64,000 nt of DNA. Origin: Aristolochia californica. Its lineage: Eukaryota > Streptophyta > Magnoliopsida > Piperales > Aristolochiaceae. The notes beneath the pieces are model-generated. The model was not told the DNA's origin. It saw only the letters and a program-made list of their open reading frames with translations, and searched no databases. Within the stretch, counting starts at the first letter, position 1. Every line of letters begins with the position of its first letter. Both the position numbers and the translations under genes were made by a program. This document shows, piece after piece, positions 1-11,376 of the stretch. The DNA lies in NCBI GenBank assembly GCA_029961685.1, contig JARWKL010000002.1, positions 23,032,908-23,096,907 on the forward strand, written 5' to 3'.

Positions 1-216
1 TTTTCTCGTGAACAAAAAAAGATATAAGGCATAACAAAATGAAAATTTTAGAGTCCATGTAAACAAAAAAATTTTGAAATTATTTCACGCACTAAAAATA
101 AACTCCAAGGTTTTGTTATCCATGTTTGGGAAATTCAACTAGTGCAACGCCTAATAAGAAGGTTGGTGGAATTTTATAGGAAAGGGACTTCTAACTGATC
201 TTAACACTCTTTAAGT
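1..216. repeat. Partial monomer at left edge
   Basis: The window opens inside an S unit at the CTCGTGAACAAAAAAAG stretch and runs to the next unit start at 217. It resembles the 3' part of the 13,182 unit: both have AAAAAAATTTTGAAA, where most units read AAATTTGAAA. The long-range duplication between 0-3 kb and 13.4-16.6 kb therefore probably continues beyond the left edge. Confidence 0.85.
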
Positions 217-541
217 GTGGTGGATATGCATGCGAGAAACATGTTGATGATGCAAGTGGACCGAATGATTCAAACATTTCAAGGAGTAGAAAAAATCAAA
301 TTCTCAAGTGGTTGTATATTTACATGAGCCAAACAACCCACTTTTTGCCTATCCTTAAAAATCGTAGATACTTTTTGGAACTATCTCTCTCAGCATATTT
401 TGGATGTTCAAATTTGTTTTCAGATCCAAACTAGAGTTTTCACTCCCCCATTTTTCTCATAAACTAGTACAACCCCTAATAATAAGCTTGGTGGAATTTT
501 ATAGGAAAGGCACTTCTAACTGACCCTAACATGCTTTAAGT
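217..541. repeat. Shortened S monomer (325 bp)
   Basis: About 127 bp are missing between CTCATAAAC and TAGTACAACCCC, with the junction near 461-466. The lost part is the whole A-rich block up to the SpeI site. The same deletion, one base different at the join, is in the unit at 13,634. It was therefore inherited by duplication, not created twice. Confidence 0.92.
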
Positions 542-2797
542 GTCGTGGATATGCATGCCAAAAACATGTTGAGGATGAAAGTGGACCTAATGATCCAAAA
601 ATTTCAAGGAGTAGAAAAAATCAAATTCTCAAGTGGTTGGATATTTACCAGGACCAAACAACCCACTTTTTGCCTATCCTTAAAAATCTTAGATACTCTT
701 TGGAACTATGTCTCTCAGCATTTTTTGGATGTTCAAATTTTTTTTCAGATCCAAACTTGAATTTTCACTCCCCCATTTTTCTCGTAAACAAAAAAACATA
801 TAAGGCATAACAAAATGATAATTTTAGAGTTCATGCATGCAAAAACAATTTTGAAATTATTTCACGCAGTAAAAATGAACTCCAAGGTTTTCTTATCCAT
901 GTTTGGGAAATTCCACTAGTACAACCCCTAATAATAAGCTTGGTGGAATTTTATAGGAAAGGGACTTCAAACAGATCCTAACATGCTTTAAGTGTGGTGG
1001 ATATGCATGCAAGAAACATGTTGAGGATGCAAGTGGACCTAATGATCCAAAAATTTCAAGGAGTAGAAAAAATCACACTCTCAAGTGTTTGGATATTTAC
1101 CAAAGCCAAACAACCCACTATTTGCCTATCCTTAAAATTCACAGATACTCTTTGGAACTATCTCTCTCAGCATTTTGTGGATGTTCAAATTTGTTTTCAG
1201 ATCCAAACTTGAGTTTTCACTCCCCCATTTTCTCGTGAACAAGAAAAGATATAAGGCATAACAAAATGAAAATTTTAGAGTCCATGTATGCAAAAACAAA
1301 TTGAAAATTATTTCACGCAATAAAAATGAACTCCAAGGTTTTGTTATCCATGTTTTGGAAATTCCACTAGTACAACCCCTAATAATAAGCTTGGTGGAAT
1401 TTTATAGGGAGGGACTTCTAACTGATCCAGACAACCTTTAAGTGTGGTGGATATCCATACCAGAAACATGTTGAGGATGCAAGTGGACCTAATGATCCAA
1501 ACTTTTCAAGGAGTAGAAAAAATCAAATTCTCTAGTGGTTGGATATTTACCAGAGCCAAACAACCCACTTTTTGCCAATCCTTAAAAATCGCAGATACTC
1601 TTTGGAACTATCTCTCTCAGCATTTTTTGGATGTTCAAATTTGTTTTCAGATCCAAACTTGAGTTTTCACTCCCCCATTTTTCTCGTAAACAAAAAAAGA
1701 TATAAGGCATTACAAAATGAAAATTTTAGAATCCATGTATGCAAAAAAAATTTGAAAATTATTTTACGCACTAAAAAAGAACTCCAAGGTTTTGTTATCC
1801 ATATTTGGGAAATTCCACTTGCACAACCCCTAATAATAGGCTTGGTGGAATTTTATAGGAAAGGGACTTATAACTGATCCAAACATGCTTTAAGTGTGGT
1901 GGATATGCATGCCAGAAACATGTTGAGGATGCAAGTGGACCTAATGATCCAAAATTTTCAAGGAGTAGAAAAAATCAAATTCTCAAGTGGTTGGATATTT
2001 ACCAGAGCCAAACAACCCACTTTTTTCCTATCCTTAAAAATCACAGATACTCTTTGGAACTATCTCTCTCAGCATTTTTTGGATGTTCAAATTTATTTTC
2101 AAATCCAAACTTGAGTTTTCACTCCCCAATTTTTCTAGTAAACAAAAAAAGATAACAGGCAAAACAAAATGAAAATTTTAGAGTCCATGTATGGAAAAAA
2201 AATTTTCAAATTATTTCACGCACTAAAAAATGAACTCCAAGGTTTTGTTCTCCATGTTTGGGAAATTCCACTAGTACAACCTCTAATAATAAGCTTGGTG
2301 GAATTTTATAGGAAAGGGACATCTAACTCATCCTAACATGCTTTAAGTGTGGTGGATATGCATCCCAGAAACATGTTGAGGATTAAAGTGGACCTAATGA
2401 ACCAAAAATTTCTAGTAGAAAAAATCAAATTCTCAAGTGGTTGGATATTTACCAGAGCCAAACAACCCACTTTTTGCCTATCCTTAAAAATCACAGATAC
2501 TCATTGGAACTATCTCTCTCAGCATTTTTTGGATGTTCAAATTTCTTTTCAGATCCAAACTCTAGTTTTCACTCCCCCATATTTCTCGTAAACAAAAAAA
2601 GATATAAGGCATAAAAAAATGAAAATTTTAGAGTCCATGTATGCCAAAAAAATTTGAAAATTCTTTCACACACTAAAAATGAACTCCAAGGTTTTGTTAT
2701 CCATGTTTGGGAAATTCCACTAGTACAATCCCTAATATAAAGCTTGGTGGAATTTTATAGGAAAGGGACTTCTAACTGAGCCTAACATGCTTTAAGT

Positions 2798-3244
2798 GTG
2801 GTGGATATGCATGCCAGAAACATGTTGAGGATGAAAGTGGACCTAATGATCCAAAAATTTCGAGTAGAAAAAATCAAATTCTCAAGTGGTTGGATTTACC
2901 AGAGGCAAACAACCCACTTTTTGCCTATCCTTAAAAATCACAGATACTCTTTGGAACAATCTCTCTCAGCATTTTTTGGACGTTCATATTTGTTTTCAGA
3001 TCCATACTTGAGTTTTCAGTCCCCCATTTTTCTGGTAAACAAAAAAAGATATATGGCATAACAAAATGAAAATTTTATAGTCCATGTCTGCACAAAAAAA
3101 TTGAAAATTATTTGATGCACTAAAAATGAACTCCAAGGTTCTGTTATGCATGTTTGGGAAATTCCACTAGTACAACCCCTAATAATAAGTTTGGCACAAT
3201 TTTATACGAATGGGACTTCTAACTTATCCTAACATGCTTTAAGT
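2798..3244. repeat. Recombinant S monomer (front like 16,201 unit, back like 17,555 unit)
   Basis: The front half has GAGGATGAAAG and TTTCGAGTAG, as in the 16,201 and 5,502 units. The back half has GGAACAATCTCTC, GGACGTTCATATTTG, GATCCATACTTGAG, TTCAGTC, TTTTCTGGTAAAC and GTCTGCACAAAA, which otherwise occur together only in the 17,555 unit. The switch lies between about 2,862 and 2,960. In the 13.6-19.8 kb copy these two parents are separated by the 16,649 and 17,103 units, so one unequal exchange would remove three monomers. Confidence 0.82.
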
Positions 3245-4599
3245 GTGGTGGATATGCATGCCAGAAACATGTTGAGGATGCAAGTGGACCTAATGATCCA
3301 AAAATTTCAAGGAGTTGAAAAAATCAAGTACTCAAGTGGTTGGATATTTACCAGAGCCAAACAACCCACTTTTTGCCTATCCTTAAAAATCGGAGATACT
3401 CTTTGGAACTACCTCTCTCAGCATTTTTTGGATGTTCAAATTTGTTTTCAGATCCAAACTTGAGTTTTCACTCCCCAATTATTCTAGTAAACAAAAAAAG
3501 ATATAAGGTATAACAAAATGAAAATTTTAGAGTCCACGTATGCAAAAAAAATTCGAAAAATATTTCACGCACTAAAAATGAACTCCAAGGTTTTGTTATC
3601 CATTTTTGGGAAATTCCACTAGTACAACCCCTAATAATGAGTTTGGTGGAATTTTATAGGAAAAGGACTTCTAATTGATCCTAGCATGCTTTAAGTGTGT
3701 TGGATATGCATGCCAGAAACTTGTTGAGGATGCAAGTGGACCTAATGATCCAAAAATTTCAAGGAGTAGAAAAAATCAAATTCTCAAGTGGTTGGATATT
3801 TACCAGAGCCAAACAACCCACTTTTTACATATCCTTAAAAATCACAGAAAATTTTTGGAACTATATCTCTCAGCTTTTTCTGGATATTCAAATTTTTTTT
3901 CAGATCCAAACTTGTGCTTTCACTCCCCCATTTTTCTCTTAAACAAAAAAAGATATAAGGCATAATAAAATGAAAATTTTAGAGTGCATGTATGCAAAAA
4001 AAATTTGAAAATTATTTCACGCACTAAAAATAAGCTCCAAGGTTTTGTTATCCATGTTTGGGAAATTCTAATAGTACAACCCCTAATAATGAGGTTCGTG
4101 GAATTTTATAGGAAAAGGACTTCTAACTGATCCTAACATGCTTTAACTGTGGTGGATATGCATGCCAGAAACATGTTGAGGATGCAAGTGGACCTAATGA
4201 TCCAAAAATTTCAAGGAGTAGAAAAAATCAAATTCTCAAGTGGTTGGAAAATTACTAGAGCAAAAAAACTCACTTTTTGCCTATCCTTAAAAATCACAGA
4301 TACTTTTTGGAACTATCTCTCTCAGCATTTTTTGGATGTTCAAATTTGTTTTCAGATCCAAAATTGAGTTTTCACTCCCCCATTTTTCTCGTAAACAAAA
4401 CACGATATATGGCATAACAAAATGGAAATTTTAGAGTCCATGTATGGAAAAAAATTTGAAAATCATTTCACGCAGTTAAAATGAACTCCAAGGTTTTGTT
4501 AACCATGTTTGGGAAATTTCACTAGTACAACCCCTTATAATAAGCATGGTGCAATTATATAGGAAAGGGACTTCTAACTGATCCTAACATGCTTTAAGT
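3245..4599. repeat. Block C, first copy (3 units)
   Basis: Units start at 3,245, 3,697 and 4,149 and match 18,007, 18,460 and 18,907 in order. Private variants are AAGTACTCAAGTGG in the first, ACATATCC with TTTCTGGAT in the second, and GGAAAATT with AAAAAACTCAC in the third. The 4,149 unit ends like the 19,358 unit (CCAAAATTGAG, AAAACACGATATATGG), suggesting a junction between about 4,285 and 4,363. The 32,463 unit shows the same combination, so this junction may be old. Confidence 0.8.
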
Positions 4600-7310
4600 G
4601 TGGTGGATATGCATGCCAGAAACATTTTGAGGATGCAAGTGGACCTAATGATCCAAAATTTTCAAGGAGTAGAAAAAATCAAATTCTCAAGTGGTTGGAT
4701 ATTTACCAGAGCCAAACAACCCACTTTTTGCCTATCCTTAAAAATCACATATACTCTTTGGAACTATCTCTCTCAGCATTTTTTGGATGTTCAAATTTAT
4801 TTTCAGATCCAAACTTGAGTTTTCACTCCCCAATTTTTCTAGTAAACAAAAAAAGATATCAGGCAAAACAAAAAGAAAATTTTAGAGTCCATGTATGGAA
4901 AAAAAATTTGAAAATTATTTCACACACTAAAAAATGAACTCCAAGGTTTTGTTCTCCATGTTTGGGAAATTCCACTAGTACAACCCCAAATAATAAGCTT
5001 GGTGGAATTTTATAGGAAAGGGACATCTAACTCATCCTAACATGCTTTAAGTGTGGTGGATATGCATCCCAGAAACATGTTGAGGATGAAAGTTGACCTA
5101 ATGATCCAAAAATTTCGAGTAGAAAAAATCAAATTCTCAAGTGGTTGGATTTTTACCAGAGCCAAACAACCCACTTTTTGCCTATCCTTAAAAATCACAG
5201 ATACTCATTGGAACTATCTCTCTCAGCATTTTTTGGATGTTCAAATTTGTTTTCAGATCCAAACTCTAGTTTTCACTCCCCCATATGTCTTGTAAACAAA
5301 AAAAGATAAAAGGCATAAAAAAATGAAAATTTGAGAGTCCATGTATGCCAAAAAAATTTGAAAATTATTTCACGCACTAAAAATGAACTCCAAGGTTTTG
5401 TTATCCATGTTTGGGAAATTCCACAAGTACAATCCCTAATATAAAGCTTGGTGGAATTTTATAGGAAAGGGACTTCTAGCTGATCCTAACATGCTTTAAG
5501 TGTGGTGGATATGTATGCCAGAAACATGTTGAGGATGAAAGTGGACCTAATGATCCAAAAATTTCGAGTAGAAAAAATCAAATTCTCAAGTGGTTGGATA
5601 TTTACCAGAGCCAAACAACCCACTTTTTGCCTATCCTTAAAAATCACAGACACTCATTGGAACTATCTCTCTCAGCATTTTTTGGATGTTCAAATTTGTT
5701 TTCAGATCCAAACTCTAGTTTTCACTCTCCCATTTTTCTCGTAAACCAAAAAAGATATAAGGCATAAAAAATGAAAAAATTAGAGTCCATGTATGCCAAA
5801 AAAATTTGAAAATTATTTCACGCACTAAAAATGAATTCCAAGGTTTTGTTATCCATTTTTGGGAAATTCCACTAGTACAACCCCTAATAATAAGCTTGGT
5901 GCAATTTTATAGGAAACGGACTTCTAACTGATCCTAACATGCTTTAAGTATGGTGCATATGCATGCCAGAAACATGTTGAGGATGCAAGTGGACCTAATG
6001 ATCAGAAAATTTCCAGGAGAGAAGAAAAAAATCAAATTCTCAAGTGGTTGGATATTTACTAGAGCAAAACAACCTACTTTTTGCCTATCCATAAAAATCA
6101 CAGATACTTTTTGGATCTATCTCTCTCAACATTTTTTGGATGTTCAAATTTGTTTTCAGATCCAAACTTGGAGTTTTCACTCCCCCATTTTTCTCGTAAA
6201 CAAAAAAAGTTATAAGGCATAACGAAATGAAAATTATAGAGTCCATGTATGCCAAAAAAATTTGAAAATTATTTCACGCACTAAAAATGAACTCCAAGGT
6301 TTTGTTATCAATGTTTGGGAAATTCCACTAGTACAACCCCTAATAATAATCTTCGTGCAATTTTATAGGAAAGGGACTTCTAACTGATCCTAACATGCTT
6401 TAAGTGTGGTGGATATGCATGCCAGAAACATGTTGAGGATGCAAGTGGACCTAATCATCCAAAAATTTCATGGAGTAGAAAAAATCAAATTCTCGAGTGG
6501 TTGGATATTTACCAGAGCCAAACAACTCACTCTTTGCCTATCCTTAAAAATCACAGATACGCTTTGGAACTATCTCTCTCAGCATTTTTTGGAAGTTCAA
6601 ATTTGTTTTCAGATCCAAACTTGAGTTTTCACTCTCCCATTGTTTTCGTAAACAAAAAAGATATAAGGCATAACGAAATGAAAATTTTAGAGTTCATATC
6701 TGCAAAAAAAGTTTGAAAATTATTTCACGCACTAAAAACTGAACTCCAAGGTTTTGATATCCATGTTTGGGAAATTCCACTAGTACAACCCCTAATAATA
6801 AGCTTGGTGGAATTTTATAGGAAAGGGACTTCTAACTGATCTTAACATGCTTTAACTTTAGTGGATATGCATGCCAGAAACATGTTGACGATGAAAGTGG
6901 ACGTAATGATCCAAAATTTTCAAGGAATAGAAAAAATCAAATTCTCAAGTGGTTGGATATTTACCAGAGCCAAACAACCCACTTTTTGCCTATCCATAAA
7001 AATCATAGATACTTTTTGGAACTATCTCTCTCAGCATTTTTTGGATGTTAAAATTTGTTTTGAGATCCAAACTTGAGTTTTCACTCGCCCGTGTTTCTCG
7101 TAAACAAAAAAAGATATAAGGCATAATAAAATGTAAATTTTAGAGTCCATGTAAGCCAAAAAAATTTGAAAATTAATTCACGCTCTAAAAAGGAACTGCA
7201 AGGTTTTGTTATCCATGTTTGGGAAATTCCACTAGTACAACCCCTAATAATAAGCTTGGTGGAATTTGATAGGAAAAGAGACTTCCAACAGATCTTATCA
7301 TGCTTCAAGT
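4600..7310. repeat. Block B, second local copy (6 units)
   Basis: Units start at 4,600, 5,053, 5,502, 5,950, 6,406 and 6,858. The first three repeat 1,896, 2,349 and 2,798 at a constant offset of 2,704 bp. The first five and the front of the sixth repeat 15,302 to 17,555. Private variants include GCATCCCAG, TTTCGAGTAG, GGTGCATATGCATG with ATCAGAAAATTTCCAGG, AATCATCCAAAAATTTCATGG, and CAAGGAATAG. Confidence 0.85.
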
Positions 7311-10300
7311 GTGGTCGGTATGCATGCCAGAAACATGTTGAGAATGCAAGTGGACCTAATGATCCAAAAATTTCAAGGAGTAGAAAAAATCAAATTCTCA
7401 AGTGGTTGGATATTTACAAGAGCCAAACAACCCACTTTTTGCCTGTCCTGAAAAATCTTAGATACTTTTTGGAACTATCTCTCTCAGCATTTTTTAGATG
7501 TTCAAATTTGTTTTCAGATCCAAACTTGAGTTTTCACTCCCCCATTTTTCTCGTAGACAAAAAAAGATAGAAGCCATAACAAAATGAAAATTTTAGAGTC
7601 CATGCATGCAAAAAAAATTGGAAAATTATTTCACGCACTAAAAATGAACTCCAAGGTTTTGTTATCCATGTTTGGGAAATTTCTCTAGTGCAACCCCTAA
7701 TAATTAGCTTGGTGGAATTTTATAGGAAAGGGACTTCCAACTGATCCTAACATGCTTTAAGTGTGGTGGATTTGCATGCCAGAAACATGTTGAAGAATCA
7801 AGTGGACCTAATGATCAAAAAATTTCAAGGAGGAGAAAAAATCAAATTCTCAAGTGGTTGGATATTTACCAGAGCCAAACTACCCACTTTTTGCCTGTCT
7901 TTAAAAATCACAGATACTTTTTGGATCTATGTCTCTCAGCATTTTTTGGATGTTCAAATTTGTTTTCAGATGCAAACTAGAGTTTTCACTCCCCCATTTT
8001 TCTCGTAAACAAAAAAAGATATAAGGCATAAATAAATGAAAATTTTAGAGTCCATGTATGCAAAAAAAATTTGAAAGTTATTTCACTCTCTAAAAAGGAA
8101 CTGCAAGGTCTTGTTATCCATGTTTGGGAAATTTCACTAGTACAACCCCTGATAATAAGCTTGGTGGAATTTTATAGGAAAGGGACTTCTAACTGATCCT
8201 AACATGCTTTAAGTGTGGTGGATATGCATGCCAGGGACTTGTTGAGGATGCAAGGGGACTTATTGATCCAAAAATTCCGAGTAGAAAAAATCAAATTCTC
8301 AAGTGGTTGGATATTTACCAAAGCCAAACAACTCACTTTTTGCTTATCATTAAAAATCACAGATACTTTTTGGAACTATCGGTCTCATTATTTTTTTTAT
8401 GTTCAAATTTCTTTTTAGATCCAAACATGAGATTTCACAGCCCCGATTTCTCGTAAACAAAAAAAGATATAAGGTATCAGAACAAAATGAAAATTTTAGA
8501 GTGCATGTATGCCAAAAAAATTTGAAAATTATTTCACGCACTAAAAATGAACTCCAAGGACTTGTTATCCATGTTTGGGAAATTCCATTAGTACAACCCC
8601 TAATAATAAGCTTGGTGGAATTTTATAGGAAAAGGGGCTTCTAACTGATCCTAACATGCTTTAAGTGTGGTGGATATGCATGCCAGAAATATGTTGAGGA
8701 TGCAAGTGGACCTATTGATCCAAAAATTTCTAAGGAGTAGAACAAATCAAATTCTCAAGTGGTTGGATATTTACTAAAGCCAAACAACCCACTTTTAGCC
8801 TATCCTTAAAAATCACAGACACTTTTTGGAACTATCTCTCTATGCAATTTTTGGATGTTCAGATTGGTTTTCAGATCCAAACTTGAGTTTTCACTCCCCC
8901 ATTTTTCTCGTAATCAAAAAAAGAGATAAGGCATAACAAAATGAAAATTTTAGAGTCCATGTATGCAAAAAAAATTTGAAAATAAATTCACGCACTAAAA
9001 ATGAACTCCAAGGTTTTGTTATCCATGTTTGGGAAATTCCACTAGTACAACCCCTAATAATAAGCTTGGTGGAATTTTATAGGAAAGGGACTTCTAACTG
9101 ATCCTAACATGCTTTAAGTGTGGTGGATATGCATGCCAGAAACATGTTGAAGATGCCAGTGCACCTAATGATCCAAAATTTTCAAGGAGTAGAAAAAATC
9201 AAATTCTCAAGTGGTTGGATATTTACCAGAGCCAAACTACCCAATTTTTGCCAATCTTTCGAAATGACATATACTTTTTGGAACTATGTCTCTCAGCATT
9301 TTTTGGATGCTCAAATTTGTTTACAGATCCAAACATGGAGTTTTCACTCCCCCATTTTTTCGTTAACAAAAAAAGATATAAGGCATAACAAAATAAAAAT
9401 TTTAGAGTCCATGTATTCAAAAAAAAAATTTTAAATTATTTTACGCTCTAAATTGGAATTGCAAGGTTTTGTTATCAATGTTTGGGAAATTCCACTAGTA
9501 CAACCCCTAATAATAAGCTTGGTGGAATTTTATCGGAAAGGGACTTTTAACTGATCCTTACATGCTTTAAGTGTGGTGGATATGCATGCCAGAAACATGT
9601 TGAGGATGCAAGTGGACCTAATGATCGAAAAATTTCAAGGAGTGGAAAAAACAAATTTTCAAGTGGATCGATATTTACGAGAGCCCAACAACCCACTTTT
9701 TGCCTATCCTAAAAAATCACAGATACTCTTTGGAACTATCTCTCTCAGCATTTTTTGGATGTTCTAATTTGTCTTCATATCCAAACTTGAGTTTCACTCT
9801 CCCATTTTTCTCGTAAACAAAAAAAGATATAAGGCGTAACAAAATGAAAATTTTAGAGTCCATGTATGCAAAAAAAATTTGAAAATTATTTCACGCACTA
9901 AAAATGAACTCCAAGGTTTTGTTATCCGTGTTTGGGAAATTCCACTAGTACAACCCCTAATAATAAGCTTGGTGGAATTTTATAGGAAAGGGAGTTTTAA
10001 CTGATCCTAACATGCTTTAAGTGTGGTGGATATGCATGCCAGAAACGTGTTGAGGATGCAAGTGGACCTAATGATGGAAAAATTTCAAGGAGTACGAAAA
10101 ATCATATTCTCAAGTAGATGGATATTTACAGGAGCCAAATAACCCACTTTTTGCCTATCCTTAAAAATCAGAGATACTCTTTGGAACTATCTCTCCCAGC
10201 ATTTTTTGGATATTCAAATTTGTTTTTGGATCCAAACCTGAGTTTTCACTCGCCCATTTTTCTCGTAAACAAAAAAAGATATAAGGCATAACAAAATGAA

Positions 10301-11376
10301 AATTTTAGAGTCCATGTATGCAAAAAAAAATTGAAAATTCTTTCACGCACTAAAAATGAACTCCAAGGTTTTGTTATCCAGGTTTGGGAAATTCCACTAG
10401 CACAACCCCTTATAATCAGCTTGGTGGAATTTTATAAAAAAGGGTCTTCTAACTGATCCTAACATGCTTTAAGTGTGGTGGATATGTATGCCAGAAACAT
10501 GTTGAGGACGCAAGTGGACCTAATGATCCAAAAATTTCAAGGAGTAGAAAAAATAAAATTCTCAAGTGGTTGGCTAATTACCAGAGCCAAACAACCCACT
10601 TTTTGCCTATCCTTAAAAATCACAGATACTCTTTGGAACTATCTCTCTCAGCATTTTTTGGATGTTCAAATTTGTTTTTAGATCCAAACTTGAGTTTTCA
10701 CTCCCCCATTTTTCTCGTAAAGAAAAAAAGATATCAGGCATAACAAAATGAAAATTTCAGAGTCCATGTATGCATAAAAAATTTGAAAATTATTTCACGC
10801 ACAGAAAATGAACTCCAAGGTTTTTTCTCCATGTTTGAGAAATTCCACTAGTACAACCCTAATAATAAGCTTGGTAGAATTTTAAAGGAAAGGGACTTCT
10901 AACTGATCCTAACATGCTTTAAGTAGTGTGGATATGCATGCCAGAAACATGTTGAGGATGCAAGTGGACCTAATGATCCAAAAATTTCAAGGAGTAGAAA
11001 AAATCAAATTCTCAAGTGGTTGGATATTTACCTGAGCCAAACAAACCACTTTTTGCCTATCCATAAAAATCACAGATACTCTTTGGAACTATCTCTCTCA
11101 GCATTTTTTGGATGTTCAAATTTGTTTTCAGATCCAAACTTGAGTTTTCACTCCCCCATTTTTCTCGTAATCAAAAAAAGATAAAATGCATAACAAAATG
11201 AAAATTTTAGAGTCCATGCATGCAAAAAAAATTTGAAAATTATTTCACGCACTAAAAATGAACTCCAAGGTTTTGTTATCCATGATTGGGAAATTCCACT
11301 AGTACAACCCCTAATAATAAGCTTGGTGGAATTTTATAGGAAAGCGTCTTCTAACTGATCCTAACATGGTTTAAGT
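7311..11376. repeat. S monomers without a clear higher-order pattern (9 units)
   Basis: Units start at 7,311, 7,763, 8,215, 8,667, 9,120, 9,573, 10,023, 10,475 and about 10,925, with spacing of 450-454 bp. Several tails share the variant CTCTAAAAAGGAACTGCAAGG (near 7,185 and 8,090), with a diverged form near 9,445. I could not see a consistent multi-unit repeat by eye. Confidence 0.85.

Larger units (their letters stand above)
217..3244. repeat. Block A+B, first copy (7 units)
   Basis: Units start at 217, 542, 994, 1,444, 1,896, 2,349 and 2,798. Each has an ordered partner at 13,634, 13,957, 14,409, 14,858, 15,302, 15,755 and 16,201. Shared private variants include a deletion of about 127 bp in the first unit, CATTTTGTGGATG with CTCGTGAACAAG in the third, GATATCCATACCAG in the fourth, CTCCCCAATTTTTCTAG in the fifth and GCATCCCAG in the sixth. 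The last unit matches its partner only in its front half (see the recombinant monomer entry). Confidence 0.88.

Noticed and set aside
217..541. Mobile-element excision footprint as the cause of the 325-bp unit
   Set aside because: The missing part is ordinary monomer sequence, no target-site duplication or terminal repeats are seen, and the same join is present at 13,634 by descent.
1003..1012. ATGCATGC as an RY-type regulatory element or Z-DNA segment
   Set aside because: It is an eight-base motif present because it is part of the repeat; no promoter or gene is nearby.
994..1212. Recurring open frame of about 72 codons (76 in L units) starting at the GTG/ATG of each unit
   Set aside because: It is the same stretch of the monomer read in each copy. 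A second overlapping plus-strand frame is about equally open, many copies are broken, no ribosome-binding or promoter context is seen, and monomer length is generally not a multiple of three. In-frame indels (3 and 12 bp) do occur, so a dN/dS test over all copies would settle it; I expect a ratio near one.
7290..7360. Cys-rich start CFKC...C...H resembling a zinc knuckle
   Set aside because: The spacing is C-x2-C-x4-C-x2-H, not the C-x2-C-x4-H-x4-C of retroviral-type knuckles, and the flanking sequence does not support a gag protein.
7166..7570. Longest open frame (134 codons), crossing a unit boundary
   Set aside because: It exists only because local substitutions removed stops in one monomer tail; the same frame is closed in neighbouring units. 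I see no full domain.
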